64,000 nucleotides of DNA from Pontixanthobacter rizhaonensis (lineage in GTDB: Bacteria; Pseudomonadota; Alphaproteobacteria; Sphingomonadales; Sphingomonadaceae): assembly GCF_012972675.1 (NCBI RefSeq), contig NZ_JABCRE010000002.1, forward strand, positions 1,577,719 through 1,641,718. The letters are read 5' to 3'. Both the position numbers and the translations under genes were made by a program. How positions within the stretch are numbered: position 1 is the stretch's first letter; the number at the start of each line of letters is the position of its first letter. The notes under the pieces were generated by a model, which saw only the letters and a program-made list of their open reading frames with translations, ran no database searches and had not been told where the DNA came from. Below are positions 10,048 through 19,216 of this stretch, in pieces.

Positions 10048-11049
10048 TTGCTGCAATGTCTCGCACTATCGCTGGGTGATCCTGCCGGTATTGGTCCGGA
10101 AATCATCGTAGAAGCATGGGCACAGCGCAGGAACAAAAGACTGCCGCCATTTTGTGTGGTGGGCGGCGCAGACACGCTTGCCGCCGCAGGAAAAGTGCGC
10201 GGCTTGGATATCCCGGTATGCGCTGTTTCGTCGCTGACAGAAGCCGCTGCCAAATGTGATGAAGCTCTGCCGGTTTTTGGCGGTATGGATGTACCGTACA
10301 CGCCTGGGAAGCCAACAAGCGCAGGGGCCAAATTGGCCTTAGCCTCGCTCGAATTGGCGACCCAGCTGGCGATTGGCGGTGACGTGCCTGCCATGGTCAC
10401 TGCACCGGTAAGCAAATCTCTCTTATCGGAAATCGGCTTTGAGCATCCGGGCCAAACAGAATATCTTGCCTATAGCTGCGAGCTTTCATCAAGCGACGCG
10501 GTAATGATGCTGGCTGGCCCGCAGCTACGCGCTATCCCGTTGACGGTGCATTGTGCGTTGGCAGAGGTTCCTTCTCTGATTTCAGCCGACTTGATTGTAC
10601 ACCGCGCGAGCATCGCCCATGCTGCAATCCGCCGGGATTTCGGGATTGCCGACCCGCAGATAGCAGTGGCGGGCCTGAACCCCCATGCGGGTGAAGACGG
10701 GGCCTTTGGCAGAGAGGAAATCGAACATATTATCCCTGCTCTCGCAGCGCTGAACCGGGCCGGTATTAATGCCACGGGGCCACATCCAGCAGATGCATTA
10801 TTTGCGCCCCATGCTCGATCAGGATACGATGTGGCTCTGTGCATGTATCATGATCAAGCCTTGATCCCGGTCAAAGCACTCGATTTTGACACCGGGGTAA
10901 ATGTCACTTTAGGCTTGCCGATAATCCGCACCTCTCCGGACCACGGGACCGCGTTCGACATCGCCGGAAAAGGGATCGCCAATGCTGGCGCCATGATTGC
11001 GGCAATCCAGATGGCTGGTGAATGCGCCGCCCAGCGCCGCAATGCCTGA
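10048..11049 (+). CDS. pdxA: 4-hydroxythreonine-4-phosphate dehydrogenase
   Basis: PdxA oxidises 4-phospho-hydroxythreonine in DXP-dependent pyridoxal-phosphate synthesis. The 333-residue protein shows LSLGDPAGIGPE at the N-terminus, TAPVSKS, HPGQTEYLA, GLNPHAGEDG, CMYHDQALIPVKAL and TSPDHGTAFDIAGKG. The three metal-binding histidines fall in LTVHCALAEV, NPHAGE and MYHDQ. The start is a TTG five bases after the surA stop; no ATG is available before the homology begins. The last 8 bases overlap rsmA, so translation is probably coupled. Confidence 0.95.
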   Translation: MLQCLALSLGDPAGIGPEIIVEAWAQRRNKRLPPFCVVGGADTLAAAGKVRGLDIPVCAVSSLTEAAAKCDEALPVFGGMDVPYTPGKPTSAGAKLALASLELATQLAIGGDVPAMVTAPVSKSLLSEIGFEHPGQTEYLAYSCELSSSDAVMMLAGPQLRAIPLTVHCALAEVPSLISADLIVHRASIAHAAIRRDFGIADPQIAVAGLNPHAGEDGAFGREEIEHIIPALAALNRAGINATGPHPADALFAPHARSGYDVALCMYHDQALIPVKALDFDTGVNVTLGLPIIRTSPDHGTAFDIAGKGIANAGAMIAAIQMAGECAAQRRNA

Positions 11050-11860
11050 TTTACCCCCTCTGCGCGAAATTATCGCAAGACACGGGCTCAGTGCTTCCAA
11101 AGCGCTTGGCCAAAACTTCTTATTTGACGAGCAATTACTGGGCCGTATCGCCTCCATACCCGGTGACCTTGCCGACGTTGCGGTTCTGGAAATCGGCCCC
11201 GGACCCGGCGGCCTGACACGCGCTTTATTGCGGGCCGGAGCGCGCGTTACAGCTGTAGAAATGGATGAACGTTGCCTGCCAGCATTGGCCGAACTGAGCG
11301 AAGCGTTTCCGGGCAAGCTCAGCGTGATCCACGGCGATGCAATGAAGCTTGATCATGATGCTCTTATGGGTGAACCCTATGCAATCGCATCTAATCTGCC
11401 ATATAATGTGGGCACCGCATTATTTGTAAAATGGCTAGGCGGACAATCATGGCCGCCGCTGTGGACCTCTCTCACCTTGATGTTCCAACAAGAGGTTGCA
11501 CAGCGGATCGTATCGGCTCCTGGCAACAGTAAATTCGGCCGCCTTGCCGTGCTCGCGCAATGGCGTGCCAACGCGGCTCTGTCTATGAAAGTGCACCGGA
11601 GCGCATTCACACCTCCCCCGAAAGTCATGAGCGCTATCGTCCATGTGACGCCCAATGATATGCCAGCAGGCGTTACCTTCAAGATGCTAGAGCAATTGAC
11701 CGCCGCCGCATTCGGCCAGCGGCGCAAAATGCTAAGGCAAAGCGTAAAGTCTGTGAGCGGTGCATTGGAAGCATTGGATCGGCTGGGTGTCGATCCCACT
11801 CGGCGCGCGGAAACACTGTCAGTTGAAGAGATTGTTGAAATAGCCCGAGAATTGAGCTGA
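11042..11860 (+). CDS. rsmA: 16S rRNA (adenine1518-N6/adenine1519-N6)-dimethyltransferase
   Basis: RsmA (KsgA) dimethylates two adenines in the helix-45 loop of 16S rRNA during 30S maturation. The 272-residue product starts at the ATG inside the end of pdxA. It has KALGQNFLFD (20-29), the SAM-binding loop EIGPGPGGLT (50-59), and the catalytic NLPYN at 118-122. The C-terminal domain contains FTPPPKVMSAIV and FGQRRKMLRQS, as expected. An upstream in-frame start at 10997 is rejected because it would lie deep within pdxA and add no homology. Confidence 0.96.
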   Translation: MPDLPPLREIIARHGLSASKALGQNFLFDEQLLGRIASIPGDLADVAVLEIGPGPGGLTRALLRAGARVTAVEMDERCLPALAELSEAFPGKLSVIHGDAMKLDHDALMGEPYAIASNLPYNVGTALFVKWLGGQSWPPLWTSLTLMFQQEVAQRIVSAPGNSKFGRLAVLAQWRANAALSMKVHRSAFTPPPKVMSAIVHVTPNDMPAGVTFKMLEQLTAAAFGQRRKMLRQSVKSVSGALEALDRLGVDPTRRAETLSVEEIVEIARELS

Positions 11861-11987
11861 TTAGCGGCATATCAGGCGCGCTTATCCCAGTATCTTGCCA
11901 ACTATCATACACACATAGTTTGCGATTAAGGGGATTTCCTCTAACAGTCGACGAAACCCTATTCTAACCAAGGACCCTTGACCAAAA

Positions 11988-12356
11988 ATGCCGTCATTTT
12001 CACAACCTAGTTTTCAAGAACGCACTCAAATGGCAGCAAAGGCCAAGCAGGCCGCACTTAAGAAACTCAAAGCCAAGCCCGAGCTGACGGAAGCAGAGCG
12101 CGAAGAGCGGAAAGCCGCAGCCGCAGCACGCGAAGAAGCCGCTGCAAAAAAGCGCGAAGAGAAACGCCTTGCCTTTGAAAAAGAGAAGGCTGAGCGCCAA
12201 GCCAGAAAAGAAGAAAAGGCCGCAGCAGAAGCTGAAGCAAAAGCTGCGGCGGAGGCTGCATCCGCCAAGCCCAAGCTGTCAGAAGAAGAGAAAAAAGCCG
12301 CTCGTGATGCGCGCTACGCAGCGCGGAAAGAACGGAAAAAGAAGAAAAAGCGGTAA
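11988..12356 (+). CDS. DUF6481 family coiled, highly charged protein
   Basis: A 122-residue protein of low complexity: after PSFQERTQMAAKAKQAALKK it is almost entirely Ala, Glu, Lys and Arg, ending in a poly-basic tail (RKERKKKKKR). The N-terminal F-x-E-P/Q-S-F-Q-E-R pattern and the closing AARDARYAARK match DUF6481, a family I know mainly from Sphingomonadales. It should be one long helix or coiled coil. Function is unknown; binding to nucleic acid through the basic tail is only a guess. It stands alone between rsmA and the convergent glcB. Confidence 0.8.
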   Translation: MPSFSQPSFQERTQMAAKAKQAALKKLKAKPELTEAEREERKAAAAAREEAAAKKREEKRLAFEKEKAERQARKEEKAAAEAEAKAAAEAASAKPKLSEEEKKAARDARYAARKERKKKKKR

Positions 12357-12414
12357 TCGGATATATTCCGATCACCGTTTTTCCATACGCGGCACTTCCC
12401 TAAGGCCAAGGAAG

Positions 12415-14529
12415 CTACCCGGCCTTCTTCACCAATCGCCATTGATGCAATAGCGGTTCGGTGTAGCCGCTGGGTTGATCGGTGCCCTTGAACACCAGAT
12501 CGCAGGCCGCCTTAAACGCCACACCATCCCAATTGCCTTTCATTGGTTCATAGGTAGGATCGCCCGCATTTTGCTGATCAACCTTGGCAGCCATCCGCTT
12601 GAGCGACTCCATTACTTGGTCCGCTGTACACACTCCATGCAGCAACCAGTTGGCCATATGCTGCGACGAGATACGCAGCGTGGCCCTATCTTCCATTAAG
12701 CCGACATCATTGATGTCAGGTACTTTGGAGCAGCCAACACCTGCATCAATCCAGCGCACAACATAACCCAGCAAACCCTGTGCGTTATTGTCCAGCTCCT
12801 CCCGAATTTCCTCTTCAGACCAGTTCACACCCTGGGCCAGGGGAATGGCCAGTAGCGGCTCGAGGCCGGGGACATCGCCCAGTCCGCGCTGCACTTCAAA
12901 AACGTTTTTCTGATGGTAATGCAGGGCATGAAGGGTCGCTGCTGTTGGCGACGGCACCCATGCTGTGTTGGCACCAGCGTTCAAATGCCCGATCTTCTCG
13001 CGCATCATCTGGCCCATCAAATCGGGCGCAGCCCACATACCCTTGCCGATCTGCGCTTTACCCGAAAGGCCGTGGCGCAAACCAATGCCAACATTGCGCG
13101 CTTCATAGGCGGTGAGCCATGCAGAGGACTTCATTTCGGCTTTACGGACCATCGGGCCAGCTTGCATCGATGTATGTATCTCGTCACCCGTCCGATCGAG
13201 AAAGCCGGTGTTGATGAACACGATGCGGTCTTTCACCGCATGGATACAGGCAGCAAGATTGGCGCTGGTACGGCGTTCTTCATCCATCACGCCGACTTTG
13301 ATCGTGTGACGGGCCAAGCCGAGCAAATCTTCTACGGCATCGAACAAATCATTCGTAAAGCCGCATTCTTCCGGCCCGTGCATTTTTGGTTTTACGATAT
13401 AGATTGAACCATGCCGTGAATTGCCGAATTTGGCATGATCTTCAACGTCTATCGTACTGATAGCGCTAGTGAATACAGCATCCATGATCCCTTCGGGGAT
13501 CTCGCTGCCATCGGGCAAATGGATCGCTGGATTGGTCATCAAATGACCAACATTGCGCACAAACATCAAACTGCGGCCTGCTAGAGAGCTCTGCGCACCA
13601 TCAGGCGCGGTGAAGTCTTTATCGCCAGCCAGCTTACGCGTCTGTGTCTTGCCGCCTTTTTGGAAACTTTCTTCCAGATCGCCGCGGATCACCCCTAGCC
13701 AATTGGTATAGGCCAGCAGCTTGTCTTCCGCGTCAACGGCAGCCACCGAATCTTCACAGTCAGCAATGGTGGTCAGCGCGCTTTCCAAAACGATGTCTGC
13801 GATGTTCAAAGGATCGTCACGGCCAATCGGGTGATTGGCATCGAATACAACTTCGATATGCAAACCGTTTGACTTGAACAGCCGTCCATTGGCGGTTGCA
13901 CCGACATATTGACCATTATCGGCAATCGGTACGAAACACCCCTGCCCATCGGCAAATTCGGTTAAATCCGCCCAACTGCCGGACGCCAGCGGCACTGCCT
14001 CATCCAGAAATTTGCGGCCGGCAGCGATTACGGCTGCCCCGCGAACGGGACAATATCCGGCCTGCTCCGCAGCGGGGGCATCCTCTAGCGCATCAGTACC
14101 ATAGAACGCATCATACAAGCTGCCCCAACGCGCATTGGCGGCATTGAGCAGAAAACGAGCGTTCAGGATTGGCACCACCAATTGCGGCCCCGCCATAGTC
14201 GCAATTTCTGCGTCGACATTTTGCGTGTCGACCACAAAAGCACCCGGTTCCGGGACCAGATAACCAACTTCTTCCAGAAAAGTCTTATAAGCCTTCGCGT
14301 CGTGCGGCTGACCTTTATGCTGCCTGTGCCAGCTATCGATCTGCCGTTGCAGCATCTCGCGCTTGTTTAACAATTGCGCGTTGCGCGGGGCAAACCGGTC
14401 AAGAAGTGCCGCAAAGCCAGTCCAGAACGTGTCAACATCCCGGCCCAGCGGCGCGAGAACTTCGCGTTCCAGAAATTCCGCCAGCTTTTTGTCGATCTTC
14501 AGGCCGGCACGGGTTGCGATATCACTCAT
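12415..14529 (-). CDS. glcB: Malate synthase G
   Basis: GlcB condenses glyoxylate and acetyl-CoA to malate in the glyoxylate bypass. The 704-residue length is typical of isoform G. Visible landmarks are [44 protein letters not shown] and [18 protein letters not shown], which together hold the glyoxylate, Mg and CoA contacts. The ATG at 14529 is preferred over the GTG at 14541 because a GAGGA box sits 6 bases before it. No isocitrate lyase gene is in the window. Confidence 0.96.
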   Translation of the reverse strand: MSDIATRAGLKIDKKLAEFLEREVLAPLGRDVDTFWTGFAALLDRFAPRNAQLLNKREMLQRQIDSWHRQHKGQPHDAKAYKTFLEEVGYLVPEPGAFVVDTQNVDAEIATMAGPQLVVPILNARFLLNAANARWGSLYDAFYGTDALEDAPAAEQAGYCPVRGAAVIAAGRKFLDEAVPLASGSWADLTEFADGQGCFVPIADNGQYVGATANGRLFKSNGLHIEVVFDANHPIGRDDPLNIADIVLESALTTIADCEDSVAAVDAEDKLLAYTNWLGVIRGDLEESFQKGGKTQTRKLAGDKDFTAPDGAQSSLAGRSLMFVRNVGHLMTNPAIHLPDGSEIPEGIMDAVFTSAISTIDVEDHAKFGNSRHGSIYIVKPKMHGPEECGFTNDLFDAVEDLLGLARHTIKVGVMDEERRTSANLAACIHAVKDRIVFINTGFLDRTGDEIHTSMQAGPMVRKAEMKSSAWLTAYEARNVGIGLRHGLSGKAQIGKGMWAAPDLMGQMMREKIGHLNAGANTAWVPSPTAATLHALHYHQKNVFEVQRGLGDVPGLEPLLAIPLAQGVNWSEEEIREELDNNAQGLLGYVVRWIDAGVGCSKVPDINDVGLMEDRATLRISSQHMANWLLHGVCTADQVMESLKRMAAKVDQQNAGDPTYEPMKGNWDGVAFKAACDLVFKGTDQPSGYTEPLLHQWRLVKKAG

Positions 14530-14717
14530 TGAAGTCCTCACAGGTCAAAATGCCCCGGCTGAAAGCACGGCGCAGAATTGGGTTGGTTCTGTCTGGGGAG
14601 GACATCTGCGATATGGCTGCACTCGCTACGAATTGCAATGATTTTGCCCACATGGTTTTCACTTGGCTGGTTCTTCAGGGTTGGACTGCCCAGCACACCA
14701 AGCTAGAACAGTTTCAT

Positions 14718-15929
14718 ATGAAACAACTCACACCCACGCAAAGCGCCTTGATCGACCCGATTGATGGGGCCGATATGCTGGAGAATGCGCAGGAATGGAG
14801 CGCCATTAACACCGGTACAGCAAACCTCGATGGCTTAAAACAACAAGCAAGCGCCCTCGCCTCCGCTTTCGCAGCATTGCCCGGTGACGTGGCTTTGGTT
14901 GATCCTGCACCAGTTACCGCCATGGGCTCCGACGGAGTAGAGTTTGAGAAAGCCCACGGGCAGCATCTGACCGTTAGCGTACGCCCTGATGCGGAACGGC
15001 GCCTATTGCTTACCGGTCATATGGATACGGTATTCCCTCAGGATCACTCTTTCCAAAGCCAAACGTGGTTGGACGATGATACTCTCAACGGCCCCGGCCT
15101 GGCTGATATGAAAGGCGGGATTGCTGTATTCCTCCATGCTCTTTTGGCCTTTGAACACAGCGATGTGGCACATAAGATTGGCTATGATATTTTGGTCAAT
15201 TCGGACGAGGAAACAGGATCGCTTGCATCCGCCCCTCTGATTGAGAAAATGGCAGCCGGTAAATATGCTGCCCTGACCTTTGAACCGGCAGCGCTGCCGG
15301 ATGGTACCTTGGCCCATGCCCGGGGCGGTAGCGGTAATTACTCGCTGATTGTTTCCGGGCTTTCCGCCCACGCTGGCCGCAACCCGCAAGATGGCCGCAA
15401 TGCAATTGTGGCGGCCGCCGCGCTGGTGCTGGGATTGAAACAGATCCAGACAGATGAATGCCCGATCAACCCCGCGAAGATTGAAGGCGGTGCAGCCAAT
15501 AATGTGGTCCCGGACCATGCCGTTTTGCGGTTCAACATTCGCCCCAAAAGCCCAGATGCTGCGGCGGCGTTTGAAAGCGCGCTCGCCAGCCTGATTGGCG
15601 ATGTTCAACAAACCCATGAGGTTTCAATCCACAAACATGGCGGCATTTCCCGCCCCCCAAAGCCGGTTGACCGCAAAGCGCAGGCCTTGTTCGATTTGGT
15701 TCGTGAATGCGGGGCATCGCTGGGTCAGGACATACAATGGCAATCAACCGGCGGAGTGTGCGATGGTAATAATATCGCATCCTGCGGTGTACCTGTCGTC
15801 GATACGATGGGTGTTCGCGGCGGATCAATCCATTCGCCAGATGAATTTATGATTGTGTCTTCATTGCCGGAACGGGCCGCCTTGTCTGCCCTTGTTATCC
15901 ACCGGCTTGCTTCGGGAGAAAGCCTGTGA
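14718..15929 (+). CDS. M20-family metallohydrolase in the arginine-succinylation cluster
   Basis: A 403-residue amidohydrolase of the M20/ArgE/DapE/CPG2 type. Metal and catalytic residues are in place: LTGHMDTVF (His and Asp), GPGLADMKGG (bridging Asp), NSDEETGS (catalytic Glu and metal Glu), and SIHSPDEFM near the end (His). The dimerisation domain lies between. The ATG at 14718 begins the homologous part; the open frame continues upstream with implausible sequence antisense to glcB. It overlaps astA by 4 bp, so it belongs to that operon. It may perform the final succinylglutamate hydrolysis normally done by AstE, but this is inferred from position only. Confidence 0.85.
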   Translation: MKQLTPTQSALIDPIDGADMLENAQEWSAINTGTANLDGLKQQASALASAFAALPGDVALVDPAPVTAMGSDGVEFEKAHGQHLTVSVRPDAERRLLLTGHMDTVFPQDHSFQSQTWLDDDTLNGPGLADMKGGIAVFLHALLAFEHSDVAHKIGYDILVNSDEETGSLASAPLIEKMAAGKYAALTFEPAALPDGTLAHARGGSGNYSLIVSGLSAHAGRNPQDGRNAIVAAAALVLGLKQIQTDECPINPAKIEGGAANNVVPDHAVLRFNIRPKSPDAAAAFESALASLIGDVQQTHEVSIHKHGGISRPPKPVDRKAQALFDLVRECGASLGQDIQWQSTGGVCDGNNIASCGVPVVDTMGVRGGSIHSPDEFMIVSSLPERAALSALVIHRLASGESL

Positions 15930-16942
15930 GTTTCCGCCTTCGTGCCGCGCGAGCATCCGATCTGGAACCGCTTTATGAAATGGCCAAACTGACCGGAGGC
16001 GGTTTCACCAATTTGCCGCCAGACCGCACAGCCTTGGGCGCAAAACTGGAACGCGCTGCCGAAGCATTCGGGCGCGATGACAACAAACTGGGCGACGACC
16101 AGTTTGTATTGGTGCTGGAAAACCGTGAAACCGGCGATGTACGCGGCACTTGCCAGCTGTTTACAACAGTCGGACAGCAATGGCCGTTTTACTCCTACAG
16201 AATGACAACGCTGACCCAGCATTCGCAAGAGCTGGACCGCACGGTCCGCGCAGAAATGCTTAGCCTGGTGACCGATCTGGAAGGAGCGAGCGAAGTCGGC
16301 GGATTGTTCCTGCACCCGAATGAACGGGCTGGCGGGCTTGGCCTATTACTTGCGCGTAGCCGCTATGTGTTCATCGCCATGCACCGCGCCCGTTTCGCAG
16401 ATCGCATTCTGGCCGAACTGCGCGGTATTATCGACGATCGCGGCGGGTCACCATTTTGGGACGGCGTCGCTGGCCGGTTTTTCGGTATGAGCTTTCAGGA
16501 AGCCGACTATTTCAACGCCATCAACGGCAATCAATTCATCGCGGATTTGATGCCCAAGCACCCCGTCTACATCGCGATGTTGTCAGACGATGCACGCAGC
16601 GTAATCGGCTTGCCCCATCCCACTGGCCGTGCCGCCATGCGGATGCTGGAGAATGAAGGTTTCGCCGCCGAAGGATATGTCGATATTTTCGATGGCGGCC
16701 CAACCATGACCGCGCGCACCGATGCCGTGAAAAGCATATCCGATTCCGCTTCAGCCACAGTCTCATCGATTGATCTAGAAGAGGGTGAGAAAGCGCTGGT
16801 CGCCACTGGTAGACTCACCGATTTTCGTTGCTGCTACGGGATAAGAGAATTGCTGGAGGATGGCAGCATTGCGCTAGATTCTCAGGCAGCAGACACGCTC
16901 GACGTGGCTGTTGGTGATACTGTTTGGAGCGTGGCCCGGTGA
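15926..16942 (+). CDS. astA: Arginine N-succinyltransferase
   Basis: AstA transfers succinyl from succinyl-CoA to arginine, the first step of the AST catabolic pathway. The 338-residue protein has the expected size and motifs: FRLRAARASDLEPLYEMA, GGGFTNLPPDR, SEVGGLFLHP, GGLGLLLARSRYVF, SPFWDGVAGRFFGMSFQEAD and EGYVDIFDGGPTM. The start is GTG in a GTGA overlap with the M20 gene, and its own end overlaps astB in the same way. The three genes must be one coupled operon. Confidence 0.95.
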   Translation: MSFRLRAARASDLEPLYEMAKLTGGGFTNLPPDRTALGAKLERAAEAFGRDDNKLGDDQFVLVLENRETGDVRGTCQLFTTVGQQWPFYSYRMTTLTQHSQELDRTVRAEMLSLVTDLEGASEVGGLFLHPNERAGGLGLLLARSRYVFIAMHRARFADRILAELRGIIDDRGGSPFWDGVAGRFFGMSFQEADYFNAINGNQFIADLMPKHPVYIAMLSDDARSVIGLPHPTGRAAMRMLENEGFAAEGYVDIFDGGPTMTARTDAVKSISDSASATVSSIDLEEGEKALVATGRLTDFRCCYGIRELLEDGSIALDSQAADTLDVAVGDTVWSVAR

Positions 16943-18186
16943 GCGTAGTCGAAATCAATTTTGATGGCTTGGTCGGCCCCAGTCACAATTATGCCGGGCT
17001 TAGCCTGGGCAATTTGGCCGCAACCAAGAATGCGGGCGAAACCTCCTACCCGCGGGCAGCCGCGTTGCAGGGGTTGGCTAAAATGACAGCCAATAGGGGG
17101 CTCGGTCTGGCGCAGGGCTTTCTGCTCCCGTTGCCGCGCCCGAATAATGCGTTGACGGCCGCTTTAGCAGTGGACCAAACCGCTGATCCTGCTCTTTTGC
17201 GCGCCGCATGGTCTGCCAGCTCTATGTGGACAGCCAATGCAGCCACGGTCAGCCCGGCCAGCGATACGACTGACGGCAAGTGCCACCTTACTGCCGCCAA
17301 TTTGACGACGATGCTGCACCGCGGACAAGAATGGCCCGATACAGTCAAACAACTGCGGATCGCGTTCGGCAACCAGAACCATTTCGCAGTTCATGACGCT
17401 GTTCCGATGAGCTTTGGTGATGAAGGGGCCGCCAACCATATGCGGTTCTGCACAGGCCATAGCTCAGCCGGGGTGGAAGTGTTTGTATATGGCAAGACTG
17501 GCGGCAAATTTCCTGCCCGGCAGCATGAGCAAGCCAGCCGTGCCGTGGCAAGGCTCAATCAACTGGATCCGGAACGTGCGGTCTTCATCGAACAAAACCC
17601 TGATGCGATTGCCGCAGGTGCGTTCCATAATGATGTCGTCGCAGTTGCCAATGAGCGAGTGCTATTCACTCACGGACAAGCCTTTGCCGACCAGCAAAGC
17701 GCATATGAGGCTATTCGAGCCAAATTCCCTGAACTCGAAATTGTCGAAGTGCCCGCAGAAGCGGTTAGCTTGGCAGAGGCTATCAGCACCTATTTGTTCA
17801 ACTCACAGCTAGTCACTCTGCCCGATGGCGGGATGGAATTGATCGCGCCAGAAGAGGCAAAGACAGAGGCGGTTCTTCGTTGGGCCGAGAATGCTACAGG
17901 CGGCAATAAAGCCATCCGCGCCATTCGCTTCGTGGATGTCCGCCAGAGCATGGCCAATGGCGGCGGCCCGGCTTGCCTACGGCTTCGCGTGGTCGCTGAT
18001 CCGGCCCATGTCGATCCCCGATTTCTTCTTGATGATGCCAAGGAAGAGCTGCTCGGCAATGTCATCAGTGACCATTGGCCGGAAGAAATCGCCCCCGATC
18101 AGGTAGGTGACACTGCGCTTGCAAACCGTATCATTGCGGCACGCCATGCCGCGTTAACCGCGTTAGGGCTGCCAGAACTAAGTTAA
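16939..18186 (+). CDS. astB: N-succinylarginine dihydrolase
   Basis: AstB removes two ammonia molecules from N2-succinylarginine to give succinylornithine. It has the amidinotransferase-like fold with a Cys-His-Glu centre. The 415-residue product starts with EINFDGLVGPSHNYAGLS. It then shows NQNHFAVHDAVPMSFGDEGA (first His region), FHNDVVAVANERVLFTHGQAF (second His region), and MANGGGPACLRLRVV with the catalytic Cys. The GTG at 16939 overlaps the astA stop (GTGA). No astC or astD follows: the next gene is an unrelated small membrane protein, so the remaining steps must be encoded elsewhere. Confidence 0.95.
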   Translation: MSVVEINFDGLVGPSHNYAGLSLGNLAATKNAGETSYPRAAALQGLAKMTANRGLGLAQGFLLPLPRPNNALTAALAVDQTADPALLRAAWSASSMWTANAATVSPASDTTDGKCHLTAANLTTMLHRGQEWPDTVKQLRIAFGNQNHFAVHDAVPMSFGDEGAANHMRFCTGHSSAGVEVFVYGKTGGKFPARQHEQASRAVARLNQLDPERAVFIEQNPDAIAAGAFHNDVVAVANERVLFTHGQAFADQQSAYEAIRAKFPELEIVEVPAEAVSLAEAISTYLFNSQLVTLPDGGMELIAPEEAKTEAVLRWAENATGGNKAIRAIRFVDVRQSMANGGGPACLRLRVVADPAHVDPRFLLDDAKEELLGNVISDHWPEEIAPDQVGDTALANRIIAARHAALTALGLPELS

Positions 18187-18303
18187 CGCGCTGGACGCGT
18201 GAACTTCCATCGCTAAAATCAACTTCGGATTAACCACTAAGACTCGCTGTGCCGCCCTATCGCCGGGGTCCAGCCGCGAGCAAAGGTTAAGGAAGAGGGC
18301 GTA

Positions 18304-18546
18304 ATGTTGAAGAAGATCGGTAGGCTATTTGTCATTAAGACGAAGGTAGAGGCCTATCTGATTATCTATGCTCTGGCGCTGGGTTCCACGGCGCGCGGCG
18401 CGCAATACCTGACCGAATATCCCGGTTGGGGCGGTAAACTGCTGTTTCTCGCGACGACCGGCGCAGTATTTTTGGCAGGCGCCAAAATTCTCGATTGCCT
18501 GCGAATGGAAGGAGAGGCGTCCGGCGCTGAAAAGGCTGAAGCCTAA
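18304..18546 (+). CDS. Small conserved-looking membrane protein
   Basis: An 80-residue protein with a good purine-rich ribosome site (AGGAAGAGG) just before the ATG. It has a basic N-terminus (MLKKIGRLFVIKTKVEAYL) and two hydrophobic stretches: about 17-28, weaker, and about 48-64 (LLFLATTGAVFLAGAKI), a likely membrane span. The tail is acidic and Ala/Glu-rich. I recognise no domain. The ribosome site, codon use and position in an otherwise empty gap argue that it is real. It stands 118 bp after astB and is followed by the 96-bp repeat. Confidence 0.6.
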   Translation: MLKKIGRLFVIKTKVEAYLIIYALALGSTARGAQYLTEYPGWGGKLLFLATTGAVFLAGAKILDCLRMEGEASGAEKAEA

Positions 18547-18577
18547 ACCATCTATCCACTCGCAACTACGAGAAGGC

Positions 18578-18790
18578 GGTTCTGTTGCTAGGCCCCCGGG
18601 TCTCTTTGAGTCTGGGGGGATGAACGTCGTACTCAACGGCACGCACCGCTCTTTCCATCAGGGTAAGGTGGGGGGTTCTGTTGCTAGGCCCCCGGGTTTT
18701 TTTGAGTCGGGGGGGATGAACGTCGTACTCAACGGCACGCACTGCTCTTTCTATCAGGGTAAGGTGGGGGGTTCTGTTGCTAGGCCCCCC
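18578..18790. repeat. Tandem 96-bp direct repeat (two full units plus a partial third)
   Basis: Unit 1 spans 18578-18673, unit 2 spans 18674-18769, and a third begins at 18770 but keeps only its first 20 or so bases. Units 1 and 2 differ at five of 96 positions. Each starts GGTTCTGTTGCTAGGCCCCC and contains a C-run and a G-run that could pair (GGCCCCCGGG with a G-rich stretch 15-25 bases on). TTCTGTTGC recurs once more at 18809-18817, inside the 3' part of the adjacent ssrA gene. The 96-bp period keeps a plus-strand frame open, giving a repetitive 32-residue pattern that I regard as incidental. Confidence 0.9.
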
Positions 18791-18796
18791 CAGGCC

Positions 18797-19112
18797 CCCG
18801 GAATCCGCTTCTGTTGCCCGGTGGGTCCAACCGCGCTTAAGCTTTGTAAAGTCCGGCCGTTAGGCCATCAAATTACGCTGCGAGAGCGAGTGCGTCGTTA
18901 TCGTTTGCACTTATAAAAATGAGCTTTTTACGGGAATTCTCAACCCGGGCAAAAACAATGCTTTTCGGCACACGTCGATCCTAGTTCGGCCCCGTCAGGA
19001 ACGGCCTCCACTCTTATCAATCAAGAGTGTCTGCCGCTTTTGGTGGAGCCGCCGGGTACTGCCCCCGGGTCCGTTATGCTTATTGCACACTGCAATTTAT
19101 CGCCATATCCAG
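18797..19112 (-). ncRNA. ssrA: Circularly permuted two-piece tmRNA
   Basis: tmRNA rescues stalled ribosomes and tags the nascent chain. On the minus strand the acceptor piece comes first and ends in GGCTCCACCA, with its CCA at 19043-19041. After a 47-base intervening segment containing a hairpin (CACTCTT/AAGAGTG), the coding piece begins at 18993 with GGGGCCGAACTAGGATCGAC. The two ends pair as a 7-bp acceptor stem, GGGGCCG with CGGCTCC, including the G3-U70 wobble recognised by alanyl-tRNA synthetase. The tag frame follows at 18908-18873. This order is the known alphaproteobacterial permuted form. The 5' end of the acceptor piece and the 3' end of the coding piece are estimates; the repeat array begins near the latter. 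Confidence 0.94.
18873..18908 (-). other. ssrA: tmRNA tag-peptide reading frame (ANDNDALALAA)
   Basis: Eleven codons from the resume GCA to TAA encode ANDNDALALAA. The AND start and the LAA end are typical of proteolysis tags in this group; the C-terminal LAA is the signal read by ClpXP. Confidence 0.95.
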
Positions 19113-19113
19113 C

Positions 19114-19151
19114 AAAAAGCCGGCACCGACTCATATAGTCGATCCCGGCTT
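19114..19151 (-). terminator. Terminator downstream of mscL
   Basis: Read on the minus strand, AAGCCGG pairs with CCGGCTT, with an inner CGAC/GTCG stem, followed by TTTTT. It separates mscL from the start of ssrA, so ssrA needs its own promoter in a very short space or is partly read through from mscL. Confidence 0.8.
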
Positions 19152-19216
19152 AATGTGAAGTGTATCCCGCACCCGAAGATATCAGGAGGGCGTTCAGGCC
19201 CTTATTTTAAAGTCTG

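Noticed and set aside
14406..14717. N-terminal extension of the M20 gene
   Set aside because: The extra 104 codons are antisense to the start of glcB and show no similarity to the M20 family.
18578..18790. Possible CRISPR array
   Set aside because: Only two full units of 96 bp with no unique spacers between them, and no cas genes.
18620..18916. Plus-strand frame of 98 residues with a repeated 32-residue pattern
   Set aside because: The repeat pattern comes from the 96-bp DNA repeat, which is a multiple of three. The frame then runs antisense through the tmRNA gene. No ribosome site.
18547..19216. tRNA gene in the non-coding stretch
   Set aside because: The tRNA-like ends (CCA, acceptor stem, T-arm-like element) belong to permuted tmRNA; no separate cloverleaf was seen.
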